DNA of 10,284 bases from DTU018 sp964618175. GTDB lineage: Bacteria > Bacillota > Syntrophomonadia > Syntrophomonadales > Syntrophomonadaceae. This document shows, in pieces, positions 1 to 7,231 of the stretch. Location of the stretch: the NCBI GenBank assembly GCA_964618175.1, contig CAZTZX010000068.1:1-10284 (forward strand), given 5' to 3'. The position numbers and the translations under genes are program-made. Positions within the stretch are counted from its first letter, which is position 1. Each line of letters begins with the position of its first letter. Under the pieces are notes generated by a model that was given only the letters and a program-made list of their open reading frames with translations, was not told the DNA's origin and did not search any database.

Positions 1-778
1 CCCCTCTGCGCAACCCACTGAGGTAGATAAGAAAATAGCTGCCCTCATCATGGAAGAAATGGTGGATGGTACATGTTTGCAGTTGGGTATTGGTTCTATG
101 CCTAATACAGTGGGAACTTTAATATCTCAATCAGACCTGAAAGACTTAGGTGTGCACACAGAAATGCTGGTGGATTCCTTTGTAGATATGTATGAAGCCG
201 GTAAGATTACCGGCAGCCGAAAATCTATTGATAAGGGCAAAATGGTTTATACATTTGCTATGGGCACTGACAAGCTCTATCAGTTTCTTGACCACAATCC
301 AGTTTGCGCCAGTTATCCGGTTCATTACTGCAATGATCCCTATATTATTGCCCAGAACGATAATGTTGTAGCCATCAATAATGCCCTGGAAGTTGATCTT
401 TATGGACAGGTAGCTTCTGAAGCCTCCAACGGACGACAGATATCCGGAACCGGTGGACAGCTGGATTACATTTATGGTGCTTATCATTCCAAAGGTGGTA
501 AACCTATTATTGCCTTGAGTTCCACGGTTAAAAAATCAGACGGAACCTCGGCATCGCGTATTACTCCGGCTTTAAGCCCTGGAACCATTGTAACCGTACC
601 TCGCTCCATAGCTGCTTATATAATAACTGAATACGGTGCTTTTAATATGAAAGGCAAAAGCACCTGGGAACGGGCGGAAGGGTTAATTAAAATTGCCCAT
701 CCTGATTTCCGGGATGAGTTGATCAAGGCTGCGGATAAAGCCAAAATCTGGTTACGTTCTAATAGGATAAGTGCTTAG
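1..778 (+). CDS. CoA-transferase, 4-hydroxybutyrate/butyryl-CoA:acetate type (3' part)
   Basis: This is the C-terminal 258 residues of an acetyl-CoA hydrolase/transferase-family enzyme. The reading frame enters from the left edge with codons starting at base 2, so the true start lies outside the window; the first internal ATG at 50 is not a plausible start. Family members are about 430-450 residues, so roughly 60 percent is present. They move CoA between an acyl-CoA (usually acetyl-CoA) and a short-chain acid through a glutamyl-CoA thioester. Visible landmarks are LQLGIGSMPN (from base 77), HTEM with the probable catalytic Glu at 161-163, EVDLYGQVASE, and GGQLDYIYGA followed by SKGGKPIIAL. 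The C-terminal block with TVPRSIAAYIITEYG and LIKIAHPDFRDEL is typical of the family. It lies 46 bp upstream of a thiolase and an acyl-CoA dehydrogenase, which favours butyrate or a similar short acid as substrate. Exact substrate cannot be read from sequence. Confidence 0.9.
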   Translation, partial: PSAQPTEVDKKIAALIMEEMVDGTCLQLGIGSMPNTVGTLISQSDLKDLGVHTEMLVDSFVDMYEAGKITGSRKSIDKGKMVYTFAMGTDKLYQFLDHNPVCASYPVHYCNDPYIIAQNDNVVAINNALEVDLYGQVASEASNGRQISGTGGQLDYIYGAYHSKGGKPIIALSSTVKKSDGTSASRITPALSPGTIVTVPRSIAAYIITEYGAFNMKGKSTWERAEGLIKIAHPDFRDELIKAADKAKIWLRSNRISA

Positions 779-809
779 TAATAAATTGTTTGGTTTAAGC
801 TAATAATTG

Positions 810-817
810 AAAGGGGA
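810..817 (+). promoter_or_regulatory. Ribosome binding site of the thiolase
   Basis: AAAGGGGA lies 7 nt upstream of ATG 825. A longer in-frame reading from TTG at 807 would begin just before this site and has no binding site of its own, so 825 is the better start. Confidence 0.65.
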
Positions 818-824
818 TTTTGTA

Positions 825-2024
825 ATGAACGAAGTCGTAATTGTAAGTGCATGCCGAACCGCCATTGGTAAATTTTTGGGGAGCCTAAAAGACGTATCTG
901 CCAAAGAACTCGGGATTACCGTTGCCAGTGAAGCGATTAAGAGAGCAGGAATCCCAGCAGATATAATTGATGAGATCGTAATTGGTCAAACATTTAGCGG
1001 TATGCAGGGCTCTATGGTGTCACGGCAGATAGGCCTGGCAGTTGGCATGAATATTCAAAGCAATGCCTGCGCAGTTAACCAGAATTGCGGTTCTGGAATG
1101 CGGGCCTTGGATGTAGCTTGCACCAACATTATGTGCGGCAAAACCGATATTGCTCTGGTTCTTGGCGTTGAAAACATGACTTTGGCCCCCTATTTGATTC
1201 CCAAAGCTAGAGCAGGATATAGAATGGGCCCCGGTACCATTGAAGATTCGATGCTACATGATGGTCTGGTGGATGGTATGGTTCCTGGTCACATGGGACT
1301 GACCGCAGAAAATGTGGCAGAAAAATACGGCATTACTCGTGAAGAATGCGATACACTAGCACTTATGAGCCATCAACGTGCTACTAAAGCAGTTCAGGAT
1401 GGAATCTTCAAAGAAGAAATCGTACCAGTAGAAATCAAAACCAAGAAAGGTATCAAGATATATGATACTGACGAACATATGATTCCCGATGCTAACCTGG
1501 AGTCTATGGGGAAACTACGGCCCGCTTTCAAGAAAGGTGGTGTGGTAACAGCTGCCAATGCTTCTGGCCTTAATGATGCCGCTGCAGCAGTTATCGTCAT
1601 GTCCAAGGATAAGGCTAAAGAACTGGGCCTAAAACCTATGGTTAAGATGATAAATATTGTAGCTAAAGGGGTCGCTCCTGAAGTCATGGGTCTGGGACCA
1701 GCTGTCGCTATTCCCAAGGCCCTCAAACAAGCTAATCTTAAATATGAAGATGTTGACTATTGGGAGATCAATGAAGCGTTTGCAGCGCAGTTCTTAGGCG
1801 TTGGGCGTATGCTTAAAGAGGAGCATGGTATTGAAATCGACATGAACAAAACCAACCTGCACGGTTCGGGAATCGCCCTGGGTCACCCGGTAGGATGTAC
1901 TGCACTACGTATTATTGTCACTATGATCTATGAATTGCAAAGACAGAATAAGACCATCGGTGGAGCATCACTCTGTGTAGGAACCGGACCGGCTCTTGCT
2001 TCACTATGGACGCGCGATATCTAA
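825..2024 (+). CDS. Acetyl-CoA C-acetyltransferase (thiolase)
   Basis: A 399-residue thiolase, the usual length for the family. It joins two acetyl-CoA into acetoacetyl-CoA or cleaves acetoacetyl-CoA with CoA, in the cytoplasm. The nucleophilic cysteine is Cys88 in NQNCGSGMRAL. The NEAFA loop is at residues 316-320, the GHP histidine is His354 in SGIALGHPVG, and the second catalytic cysteine is Cys384 in LCVGTGPALA. That last motif differs from the commoner C-x-G-G-G-x-G form but keeps the cysteine. All catalytic residues are present. The gene sits between the CoA-transferase (46 bp upstream) and the acyl-CoA dehydrogenase (64 bp downstream) on the same strand, so co-transcription is likely. 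In this context it is probably the last step of butyrate beta-oxidation, or the first step of butyrate formation if the pathway runs in reverse. A longer-chain 3-ketoacyl-CoA thiolase is less likely but possible. Confidence 0.93.
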   Translation: MNEVVIVSACRTAIGKFLGSLKDVSAKELGITVASEAIKRAGIPADIIDEIVIGQTFSGMQGSMVSRQIGLAVGMNIQSNACAVNQNCGSGMRALDVACTNIMCGKTDIALVLGVENMTLAPYLIPKARAGYRMGPGTIEDSMLHDGLVDGMVPGHMGLTAENVAEKYGITREECDTLALMSHQRATKAVQDGIFKEEIVPVEIKTKKGIKIYDTDEHMIPDANLESMGKLRPAFKKGGVVTAANASGLNDAAAAVIVMSKDKAKELGLKPMVKMINIVAKGVAPEVMGLGPAVAIPKALKQANLKYEDVDYWEINEAFAAQFLGVGRMLKEEHGIEIDMNKTNLHGSGIALGHPVGCTALRIIVTMIYELQRQNKTIGGASLCVGTGPALASLWTRDI

Positions 2025-2073
2025 AATAGAAGTACTAACACCTCGCATGATTGTTACTAATTCATATAACATA

Positions 2074-2080
2074 TAGGAGG
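2074..2080 (+). promoter_or_regulatory. Strong ribosome binding site of the acyl-CoA dehydrogenase
   Basis: TAGGAGG, a full match to the anti-Shine-Dalgarno core, ends 8 nt before ATG 2089 and fixes that start. It is stronger than the site of the preceding thiolase gene. Confidence 0.75.
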
Positions 2081-2088
2081 TTCTGATA

Positions 2089-3249
2089 ATGAATTTTAGT
2101 TTAACAGAAGAACAAGAAATGATAAGACAGATGGCGGCTGATTTTGCAGCAAACGAAGTTGCTCCTTATGCCGGAGATTGGGATAAGAATCACCTAGTTC
2201 CTTACGAGACCATTGCCAAGATGCAGGAGTTGGGATTGATGACCATTGGGGTTCCAGGCGAATACGGCGGAGATGGTCTGGATTGGTTGTCAAAATACTT
2301 AGTTTGTGAAGAGATTGCTCAAGGCGATGCAGGTTTGGCTACAACCATGATCGCTTCTACCCTTCTGGCTTCCGATCCTATTTGGGTAGGTGCCAATGAT
2401 GAACAAAAAAAATGGTGGTATGGACGGATGCTGGAAGGCGCTGTTTGTGCATTCGGTCTGACTGAGCCAGGTGCAGGTTCTGACGCTCTCGGTATGTCGT
2501 GTAAATGTGTTAAGGATGGCAATGATTACATTCTTAATGGCACCAAACAATTCATCACCAATGGTGGACATGCTAAGAATTTATCTGTTTTCGCTACTTT
2601 GGACAAAACCTTGAAAAATAAAGGCATCTGTGCGTTTATGGTTGACCGCGATACTCCGGGCATTAGCATTGGTCCTGAAGAGGATAAGCTGGGTATTAGG
2701 AGTTCCAGTACCACTCAAGTAATCTTTGAAGATGTAAGAGTTCCAGCTTGGATGATGCTGGGCGGTGAAGGTGGTGCAACCCCTATTCTGATGGAGACTC
2801 TTGATCTTTCCCGTACTGCCATTGCGGCTATGGCTACAGGCGTTTCCACTGCAGCCTTAAATGCGGCGATTACCTATGCCAATGAAAGACAGCAATTTGG
2901 CAAGCCCATTGCAGCTTTTCAGGCTATCTCTTTTAAACTAGCCGATATGGCTACAGCTGTGGAAACTTCTCGTTTACTTTATCAGAAGGCAGCCTGGCTA
3001 CAGGACAATGAACTACCCTTTAAGATAGTTTCAAATATGGCCAAGATGTATTCTGCTGATTCGGCTATGAAAGTTAGTATCGATGCAGTTCAAATCCACG
3101 GTGGATATGGTTATGTTAAAGAGTATCCCGTAGAAAAGTATATGCGTGATGCCAAAATCATGCAGATATTTGAAGGAACTGTGGAGGTTCAGAGGATGGT
3201 GATCGGTAAATATCTGAGCCAGCAAGGTTATCATGCTTACATTGCTTAA
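2089..3249 (+). CDS. Short-chain (butyryl-CoA type) acyl-CoA dehydrogenase
   Basis: A 386-residue FAD-dependent acyl-CoA dehydrogenase of standard length. The family oxidises acyl-CoA to trans-2-enoyl-CoA and passes electrons to electron-transfer flavoprotein; some clostridial members work in the reducing direction. The three-part fold is visible: an N-terminal helical domain starting NFSLTEEQEMIRQMA, a middle sheet domain with LTEPGAGSDA and ITNGG, and a C-terminal helical domain with NERQQFGKPI and IHGGYGY. The catalytic base is Glu362 in QIFEGT. Presence of that C-terminal glutamate and the neighbouring thiolase and CoA-transferase support butyryl-CoA as substrate. No etfAB, crotonase or hydroxybutyryl-CoA dehydrogenase gene lies nearby, so those partners must be elsewhere. 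It is the last gene of the operon; inverted repeats begin at its stop codon. Confidence 0.93.
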   Translation: MNFSLTEEQEMIRQMAADFAANEVAPYAGDWDKNHLVPYETIAKMQELGLMTIGVPGEYGGDGLDWLSKYLVCEEIAQGDAGLATTMIASTLLASDPIWVGANDEQKKWWYGRMLEGAVCAFGLTEPGAGSDALGMSCKCVKDGNDYILNGTKQFITNGGHAKNLSVFATLDKTLKNKGICAFMVDRDTPGISIGPEEDKLGIRSSSTTQVIFEDVRVPAWMMLGGEGGATPILMETLDLSRTAIAAMATGVSTAALNAAITYANERQQFGKPIAAFQAISFKLADMATAVETSRLLYQKAAWLQDNELPFKIVSNMAKMYSADSAMKVSIDAVQIHGGYGYVKEYPVEKYMRDAKIMQIFEGTVEVQRMVIGKYLSQQGYHAYIA

Positions 3250-3285
3250 CCTGAATTTGTATTAGAAATCACCGTTTGTCAGGTT
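3248..3285 (+). terminator. Weak stem-loop overlapping the acyl-CoA dehydrogenase stop codon
   Basis: AACCTGA (3248-3254) pairs with TCAGGTT (3279-3285) across a 24-nt loop and is followed by TT and a T-rich run. The stem is only 7 bp and the loop is long, so it is a poor terminator alone. It may act with the stronger hairpin that follows. Confidence 0.3.
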
Positions 3286-3297
3286 TTATTAGTGTCT

Positions 3298-3348
3298 TTA
3301 TTTTATGCCCGGGCAATGTTTATCTGCCCGGGCACTATTATAAAATAA
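3298..3348 (+). terminator. GC-rich bulged hairpin closing the acyl-CoA operon
   Basis: GCCCGGGC at 3307-3314 pairs with an identical copy at 3326-3333 around an 11-nt loop. Directly outside it, TTATTTTAT (3298-3306) pairs with ATAAAATAA (3340-3348), leaving a 6-nt bulge ACTATT on the right side. The total is 17 bp. There is no long uridine run after the stem, so a classical intrinsic terminator is not certain. An mRNA 3'-end-protecting hairpin is an alternative. Confidence 0.5.
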
Positions 3349-3481
3349 GCAGAAGTAATTCGCTGATATTGTGGTCCATTCATCTTTACCCAACCACTAC
3401 TATGCTACAATATATTCTGCAAATAATACCTTCCGTCCCTAAACATTTCGGGCTTAATATATAAGTAATCCGAATGAGTGA

Positions 3482-3487
3482 TATAAT
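3482..3487 (+). promoter_or_regulatory. Possible -10 element of the helicase gene
   Basis: A perfect TATAAT lies 31 nt before ATG 3519. No recognisable TTGACA-like element sits 16-18 nt upstream, so this is only a weak promoter call; a transcript from here would have a leader of about 25 nt. Confidence 0.3.
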
Positions 3488-3518
3488 TAAGGAAATTAAC
3501 TAAGGAAAGAAGATTTAA

Positions 3519-5033
3519 ATGAACGACAGTTTCAGCATTTTGGGTATTTCGGAACCCATTCTAAGAGCTTTAGAAGAAATGGGATTTGAATCACCCACCG
3601 AAGTTCAGAAAAAAGCTATTCCCCAAGTGCTTCAACAAAAAGATGTCATCGTGGTCTCCAAAACTGGTACTGGTAAAACCGCTGTTTTCGGCGTTCCCAT
3701 GCTACAGTTGATCGATTCTGGTGCCAAGCAACCTGAAGGTTTGATCCTCACTCCAACTCGGGAATTGGCTGTTCAGGTAGACAGCGATCTAAAAAAGATA
3801 GCTGGCCATTTGCCACATAAGACCACAGCCATTTACGGTCAGCATAACATGAATAAGGAAATCCAGGATCTTAGTCAGGGGGTATCCATTGTTACGGGAA
3901 CTCCCGGTCGAGTCTTTGATCACATCCGACAAGGTAATTTGATAACAAAACAGGTGCGTTTTCTGGTATTGGATGAGGCTGATCGCATGTTGGACATGGG
4001 CTTTATCGATCAGGTTGAACAAATCGTTCGAAGGGTGCCCAAAGAAAGATTGACGCTACTGTTTTCCGCTACCATGCCTGATGAGATAAGAAGAATCTGC
4101 AGAAAACATATGAAGAATCCAGCTACCATAGAAATTGAATCCCAGGCCATGACGGTGGAGGCCACTCAACAGGTTTACTATCGTGTGAATGGGAATGATA
4201 AAAACATGCAGTTAAACCGACTGCTGCTGATAGAACAACCAGAAAGCTGTTTGATTTTTTGTAATACTCGCATGGCTGTTGAAAGGGTGCAAAGGTTTTT
4301 GTCGCGCAAAGGTTACCTCTGCTATGCCTTACATGGAGATATTCCACAGACCAAACGAACCAGGACTTTACAGAAGTTTAAGCAAGGCGAATTTCATATC
4401 ATGGTAGCTACTGATGTAGCTGCCCGGGGAATCCACATCGATGAATTGTCATTGGTAATAAACTATGATGTGCCCCTGGAGAAGGATGGCTATGTTCATA
4501 GAATCGGCCGTACTGGCAGAGCCGGTAACCAGGGCCGGGCTATTACTCTGGTAACCAGTGAAGATATTATGGATCTTTATGAGATCGAAGAACATATAGG
4601 TACGATGATACCTGAAGGTGAACTGCCTTCCGAAACAGATCTTAATGAAAACAGAGCTGCAACTGCTAAATGGATACAGAAAAATTCTCCTCAACAACCG
4701 CCATCTAAAAGCACACTTAAGCAAGGATCGAAAGAAAAGCCAAATAAGTCCCCCATCAGCAATCGACAGTCTGGTAAGGGACCTAAGGATTCGTCAAGAG
4801 AGGCTTACAACAGACCCAAGACAGTGGCGAAGCAGACCAATAGCAGACCGCCTGCTGAGCCTGTGAAAGAAACTTTACGAGCTAACTCTCCTGTGGCTCC
4901 GGCCATCCAGCAAAAAGTTCAAACCAGCCGTGACCCAATTATTATGAACGCTGATGTAGGGACACCGGCTCCCACCGAGAAGAAACCATGGCTAAAACAG
5001 TTGTGGCAGCGTATTTTTAACGACCAGACTTAG
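3519..5033 (+). CDS. DEAD-box ATP-dependent RNA helicase
   Basis: A 504-residue superfamily 2 RNA helicase that uses ATP to unwind short RNA duplexes. The Q motif is near residues 5-35 (FSILGISEPI to TEVQKKAIP). Motif I is S47-K-T-G-T-G-K-T54, Ia is PTRELAVQ at 79-86, Ib is TPGR at 128-131, II is DEAD at 152-155, III is SAT at 183-185, IV is LIFCNT near 245-250, V is ATDVAARG at 297-304, and VI is HRIGRTGR at 327-334. The two RecA-like domains end near residue 375. A low-complexity tail of about 125 residues rich in Lys, Gln, Pro, Ser and Thr follows and ends in a Trp-containing basic segment (KKPWLKQLWQRIF, residues 488-500). Such tails usually bind RNA or partners, but this one does not look like the DbpA RNA-binding domain, so a cshA/deaD-like role is inferred only broadly. 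The start is supported by AAGGAAAG at 3502-3509. Confidence 0.93.
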   Translation: MNDSFSILGISEPILRALEEMGFESPTEVQKKAIPQVLQQKDVIVVSKTGTGKTAVFGVPMLQLIDSGAKQPEGLILTPTRELAVQVDSDLKKIAGHLPHKTTAIYGQHNMNKEIQDLSQGVSIVTGTPGRVFDHIRQGNLITKQVRFLVLDEADRMLDMGFIDQVEQIVRRVPKERLTLLFSATMPDEIRRICRKHMKNPATIEIESQAMTVEATQQVYYRVNGNDKNMQLNRLLLIEQPESCLIFCNTRMAVERVQRFLSRKGYLCYALHGDIPQTKRTRTLQKFKQGEFHIMVATDVAARGIHIDELSLVINYDVPLEKDGYVHRIGRTGRAGNQGRAITLVTSEDIMDLYEIEEHIGTMIPEGELPSETDLNENRAATAKWIQKNSPQQPPSKSTLKQGSKEKPNKSPISNRQSGKGPKDSSREAYNRPKTVAKQTNSRPPAEPVKETLRANSPVAPAIQQKVQTSRDPIIMNADVGTPAPTEKKPWLKQLWQRIFNDQT

Positions 5034-5039
5034 GCTTAG

Positions 5040-5100
5040 CTAGGAATCCCCTTCTTGGTTAAGTGAATAGTTGTCATATAAAATATCAGGGATTCTCTAG
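5040..5100. repeat. Inverted repeat between convergent genes
   Basis: CTAGGAATCCC (5040-5050) is matched by GGGATTC-T-CTAG (5089-5100), an 11-bp stem with one bulged base and a 38-nt spacer. It lies between the convergent helicase and carboxypeptidase genes and may be a bidirectional transcription end. Neither side has a proper uridine run, so function is uncertain. A second weak stem, ATCGT/ACGAT (5106-5110, 5119-5123), overlaps the carboxypeptidase stop codon and is followed by ATTTT on the minus strand. Confidence 0.3.
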
Positions 5101-5122
5101 AAAATATCGTAAAGGAAAACGA

Positions 5123-6358
5123 TCAATAATGAGGTCTTCTATACTGGCTGGGTATTCTTCCCTTGCTGTTTTGCTGTCGAAGTCTTTTCCGGATCATCTT
5201 TATAAATAGCAGGCATACAGTTAAGAGAGATAGCCCTTTCAAAACGGTAAACAGTGTAGTCGTCCAAGAAAACGTTTGGATACCGACGTCGTGCATAGCT
5301 ATTAGGTCGATATTCCCAACCGACTCTTCCCTGATGAAAAGATTACAGTTGCCCAGTATGTCCCCTGTTTGAATGGGAGCAGTTACATCTGGTTTGATCT
5401 CAAGGCTATAAGCCAGGTAGGGGGCTTCCTCATCAGTAACTGCAACAAGAAGGTCAGTAGCGGGAACGACTGTCACGGTACTTGAGCCGCCATTTCTAAC
5501 GTTGATACTACGTGATAAATCATGGCTTTTCCCTAAGCTTGCCATATAATAATTTTCAAAACCATAATCAAATAGAATTTCCAAGTCTTCATATACTGTG
5601 GAGGAGTTCATTGATACCGCAATCAGTACCATGTCTCCCCTCTTGGCAGCTCCTACTACACAGTTGCCAGCTTGGCGAGTGTAGCCAGTTTTCACACCTA
5701 TAGCACCATCATAGCGATGCAGAAGCTTGTTTTGATTTAGTAAAAGTCGATCTTCATCAGGTCTGCTATCCCATGGTATTACGGCTCTTGGAGTGCTTGC
5801 CACTTTAGCGAAAAGCCGATTGGATAAAGCCGTTTTGGTTAGTAGGGCTAAATCATAAGCTGAGGTGTAATGTTCTTCATAATGCAGACCATGGGGATTA
5901 ACGAAATGCGTATTCTGCAGGCCTAATTCTTCGGCACGCTGGTTCATCATTTCTAAAAAGTTAGCCTCACTGCCCGCGATACTCTCCGCTAGGGCTACAC
6001 TGGCATCATTCGCCGAAGGTAGCAGGGCAGCATAAAGCAACTCCAGGCGAGTTAGAACCTCACCGGGCTCTAAATATATGGTGCACTCAGGAGTATCAGC
6101 AGCATGTTTACTTACAGTTACTTTTTTATCGAGGTTACCATTTTCAGTTACCAGTAAGCCAGTCATTATCTTAGTCAGGCTAGCTGGTGGAAGCTGTTCC
6201 TGGCCATTGCGCTCATACAACACCCGGCCCGACTTAGCATCCATTAAAATTACGGCCTGGCCGTTGATCGCCAACTCGTTGCCCGCTAATACGTAGCTGG
6301 TATCGAAAAATAAGCATAACAAGGCAATTAGGCCAACCGATATCCTTAATAATTTCAT
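5123..6358 (-). CDS. Serine-type D-Ala-D-Ala carboxypeptidase (PBP5/DacF type)
   Basis: A 411-residue low-molecular-mass penicillin-binding protein that removes the terminal D-alanine from peptidoglycan stem peptides outside the membrane. A signal peptide or anchor covers residues 1-25, with possible cleavage after the ALA-like VLAG. The acyl-enzyme serine is in S60-L-T-K63, the second motif is S115-A-N117, and the third is K223-T-G225; all three are intact and normally spaced. Residues about 275-365 match a PBP5-like C-terminal beta domain. A clear transmembrane helix follows (about 369-387) with a basic tail, so the enzyme is probably held to the membrane by a helix rather than by the amphipathic helix of E. 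coli PBP5. GGAG at plus positions 6368-6371 gives the ribosome binding site, 9 nt before the start, and TATAAT sits just upstream. Which paralogue (dacA, dacB or dacF) it represents cannot be settled here. Confidence 0.93.
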   Translation of the reverse strand: MKLLRISVGLIALLCLFFDTSYVLAGNELAINGQAVILMDAKSGRVLYERNGQEQLPPASLTKIMTGLLVTENGNLDKKVTVSKHAADTPECTIYLEPGEVLTRLELLYAALLPSANDASVALAESIAGSEANFLEMMNQRAEELGLQNTHFVNPHGLHYEEHYTSAYDLALLTKTALSNRLFAKVASTPRAVIPWDSRPDEDRLLLNQNKLLHRYDGAIGVKTGYTRQAGNCVVGAAKRGDMVLIAVSMNSSTVYEDLEILFDYGFENYYMASLGKSHDLSRSINVRNGGSSTVTVVPATDLLVAVTDEEAPYLAYSLEIKPDVTAPIQTGDILGNCNLFIREESVGNIDLIAMHDVGIQTFSWTTTLFTVLKGLSLLTVCLLFIKMIRKRLRQQNSKGRIPSQYRRPHY

Positions 6359-6374
6359 TATTTATTACTCCGAT

Positions 6375-6380
6375 ATTATA
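6375..6380 (-). promoter_or_regulatory. Possible -10 element of the carboxypeptidase gene
   Basis: On the minus strand this reads TATAAT, immediately upstream of the GGAG ribosome binding site. No good -35 hexamer is found 16-18 nt further upstream, and the leader would be very short, so the call is weak. Confidence 0.25.
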
Positions 6381-6467
6381 TAAGCACATTAAGGCTAATA
6401 TTTTAGGTCATAATTCCATAGGCTTCAAAAGGTTATAGTTCCTCGAAAATTTTATCAGTTTTATAGG

Positions 6468-6477
6468 TGCAGCTGCA
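6468..6477. repeat. Perfect 10-bp palindrome TGCAGCTGCA
   Basis: A self-complementary 10-mer in the 237-bp gap upstream of the carboxypeptidase gene, flanked by GGT-like and ACC-like bases that extend the dyad imperfectly. It is the only clear dyad in this gap apart from the terminator near 6550. It could be an operator, but there is no independent support. Confidence 0.25.
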
Positions 6478-6540
6478 ACCATTTCTGACCTGCTTTTTAA
6501 GCGTAATTCTTTCCACATTTACCTAGATAGAGTTTATGAA

Positions 6541-6565
6541 ATCAAAAGGGACAGCTGACTGTCCC
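6541..6565 (-). terminator. Intrinsic terminator of the membrane-protein gene
   Basis: Read on the minus strand, GGGACAG, a 4-nt loop TCAG, and CTGTCCC form a 7-bp GC-rich stem followed directly by TTTTGATTTC. It begins 30 nt after the stop codon of the gene ending at 6596 and is a standard Rho-independent terminator. It separates that gene from the carboxypeptidase gene downstream. Confidence 0.8.
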
Positions 6566-6595
6566 CCGGTTAGATTATCTTATATGCTTTGTTGC

Positions 6596-7057
6596 CTAGA
6601 CTTCTTTATCTTTCAGCCTTCTTTGATAATAGATAAAAATAGGCAGTGGAATAATGATCCAGCCCAAACTCTTGATTAGACTATTCTTGGCGCGAGTCAT
6701 CTGACGGTCGTTTTCTGCTGCCACCATTGCATCATAGCGGATTTTGATGTCAGCTTCAGAAAGTTGGGCTTTTTCAGTGGTGCCGAGTTCAGTTTTTTCG
6801 ACTCCCCACTGGCGATATTCTTCAAAGCTCTGATAATAAGGGGCCGGGGCAATGATGTCAGCCACTGCCATAAATGCTGCTACACTGCCCCCAATGGTCA
6901 TCATTAAGGTAGCGAATAGCACCAGGTAAATGTAGACGCTTTTTAGCACAGATTCACCTCCTTCGGATGAACTCACCTTTACAGCTGACGAGATCACAAT
7001 AATTATGAGGGCTAATACGATCACTAAAATAATAGGTGCTATCAGTGATATTGCCAT
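6596..7057 (-). CDS. Small three-helix membrane protein of unknown function
   Basis: I do not recognise this 153-residue protein with confidence. It has two hydrophobic helices near residues 4-25 and 42-68, a polar and charged loop at about 72-126 (beginning APYYQSFEEYRQWG), a third helix at about 128-144 (LGWIIIPLPIFIYY), and a short basic end QRRLKDK. The segment SVYIYLVLFATLMMTIGG resembles DUF5671-like membrane proteins, but this is from memory and tentative. The ATG at 7057 is supported by GAGAGGTGA at plus positions 7061-7069. The gene is bounded by a strong hairpin upstream (7134-7193) and an intrinsic terminator downstream, so it is probably transcribed alone. The charge pattern (acidic middle loop, basic tail) suggests the C-terminus is cytoplasmic. 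No catalytic motif is visible. Confidence 0.75.
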   Translation of the reverse strand: MAISLIAPIILVIVLALIIIVISSAVKVSSSEGGESVLKSVYIYLVLFATLMMTIGGSVAAFMAVADIIAPAPYYQSFEEYRQWGVEKTELGTTEKAQLSEADIKIRYDAMVAAENDRQMTRAKNSLIKSLGWIIIPLPIFIYYQRRLKDKEV

Positions 7058-7133
7058 TATTCACCTCTCTATATTAGTTTGATTCAATTGGTGCTATAAG
7101 TATTACGCAGTTTTTTGATTTACCTTTCTATAT

Positions 7134-7193
7134 GAAAAGACTTTACAACCTCTCCGGCTATTACCGGAGAGGTTGTAAAGTCCAGGTCTTTTC
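7134..7193. terminator. Long 19-bp hairpin, probable bidirectional terminator
   Basis: Bases 7139-7157 pair without mismatch with 7164-7182 around a 6-nt loop CTATTA. An outer GAAAA (7134-7138) pairs with TTTTC (7189-7193) after a 6-nt right-hand bulge. It starts 39 nt beyond the stop codon of the minus-strand zinc-site gene, and on that strand the stem is followed by TCTTTTCATA, which fits a terminator. On the plus strand it is followed by TCTTTTCTT. It is longer and more perfect than most intrinsic terminators. Confidence 0.65.
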
Positions 7194-7231
7194 TTATAAC
7201 AATAATTCAATAACTTAAAAATGAAGACTGA

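Noticed and set aside
807..824. Upstream TTG start for the thiolase, adding six residues
   Set aside because: The putative extension contains the ribosome binding site of ATG 825, and the family N-terminus begins right after that ATG.
3276..3464. 62-codon plus-strand open frame after the acyl-CoA dehydrogenase gene
   Set aside because: It starts with TTG, has no ribosome binding site, and reads through the GC-rich hairpin.
7134..7193. CRISPR-like repeat or a transposon end
   Set aside because: Only one copy of the hairpin is present, with no regular spacers, no target duplication and no transposase in the window.
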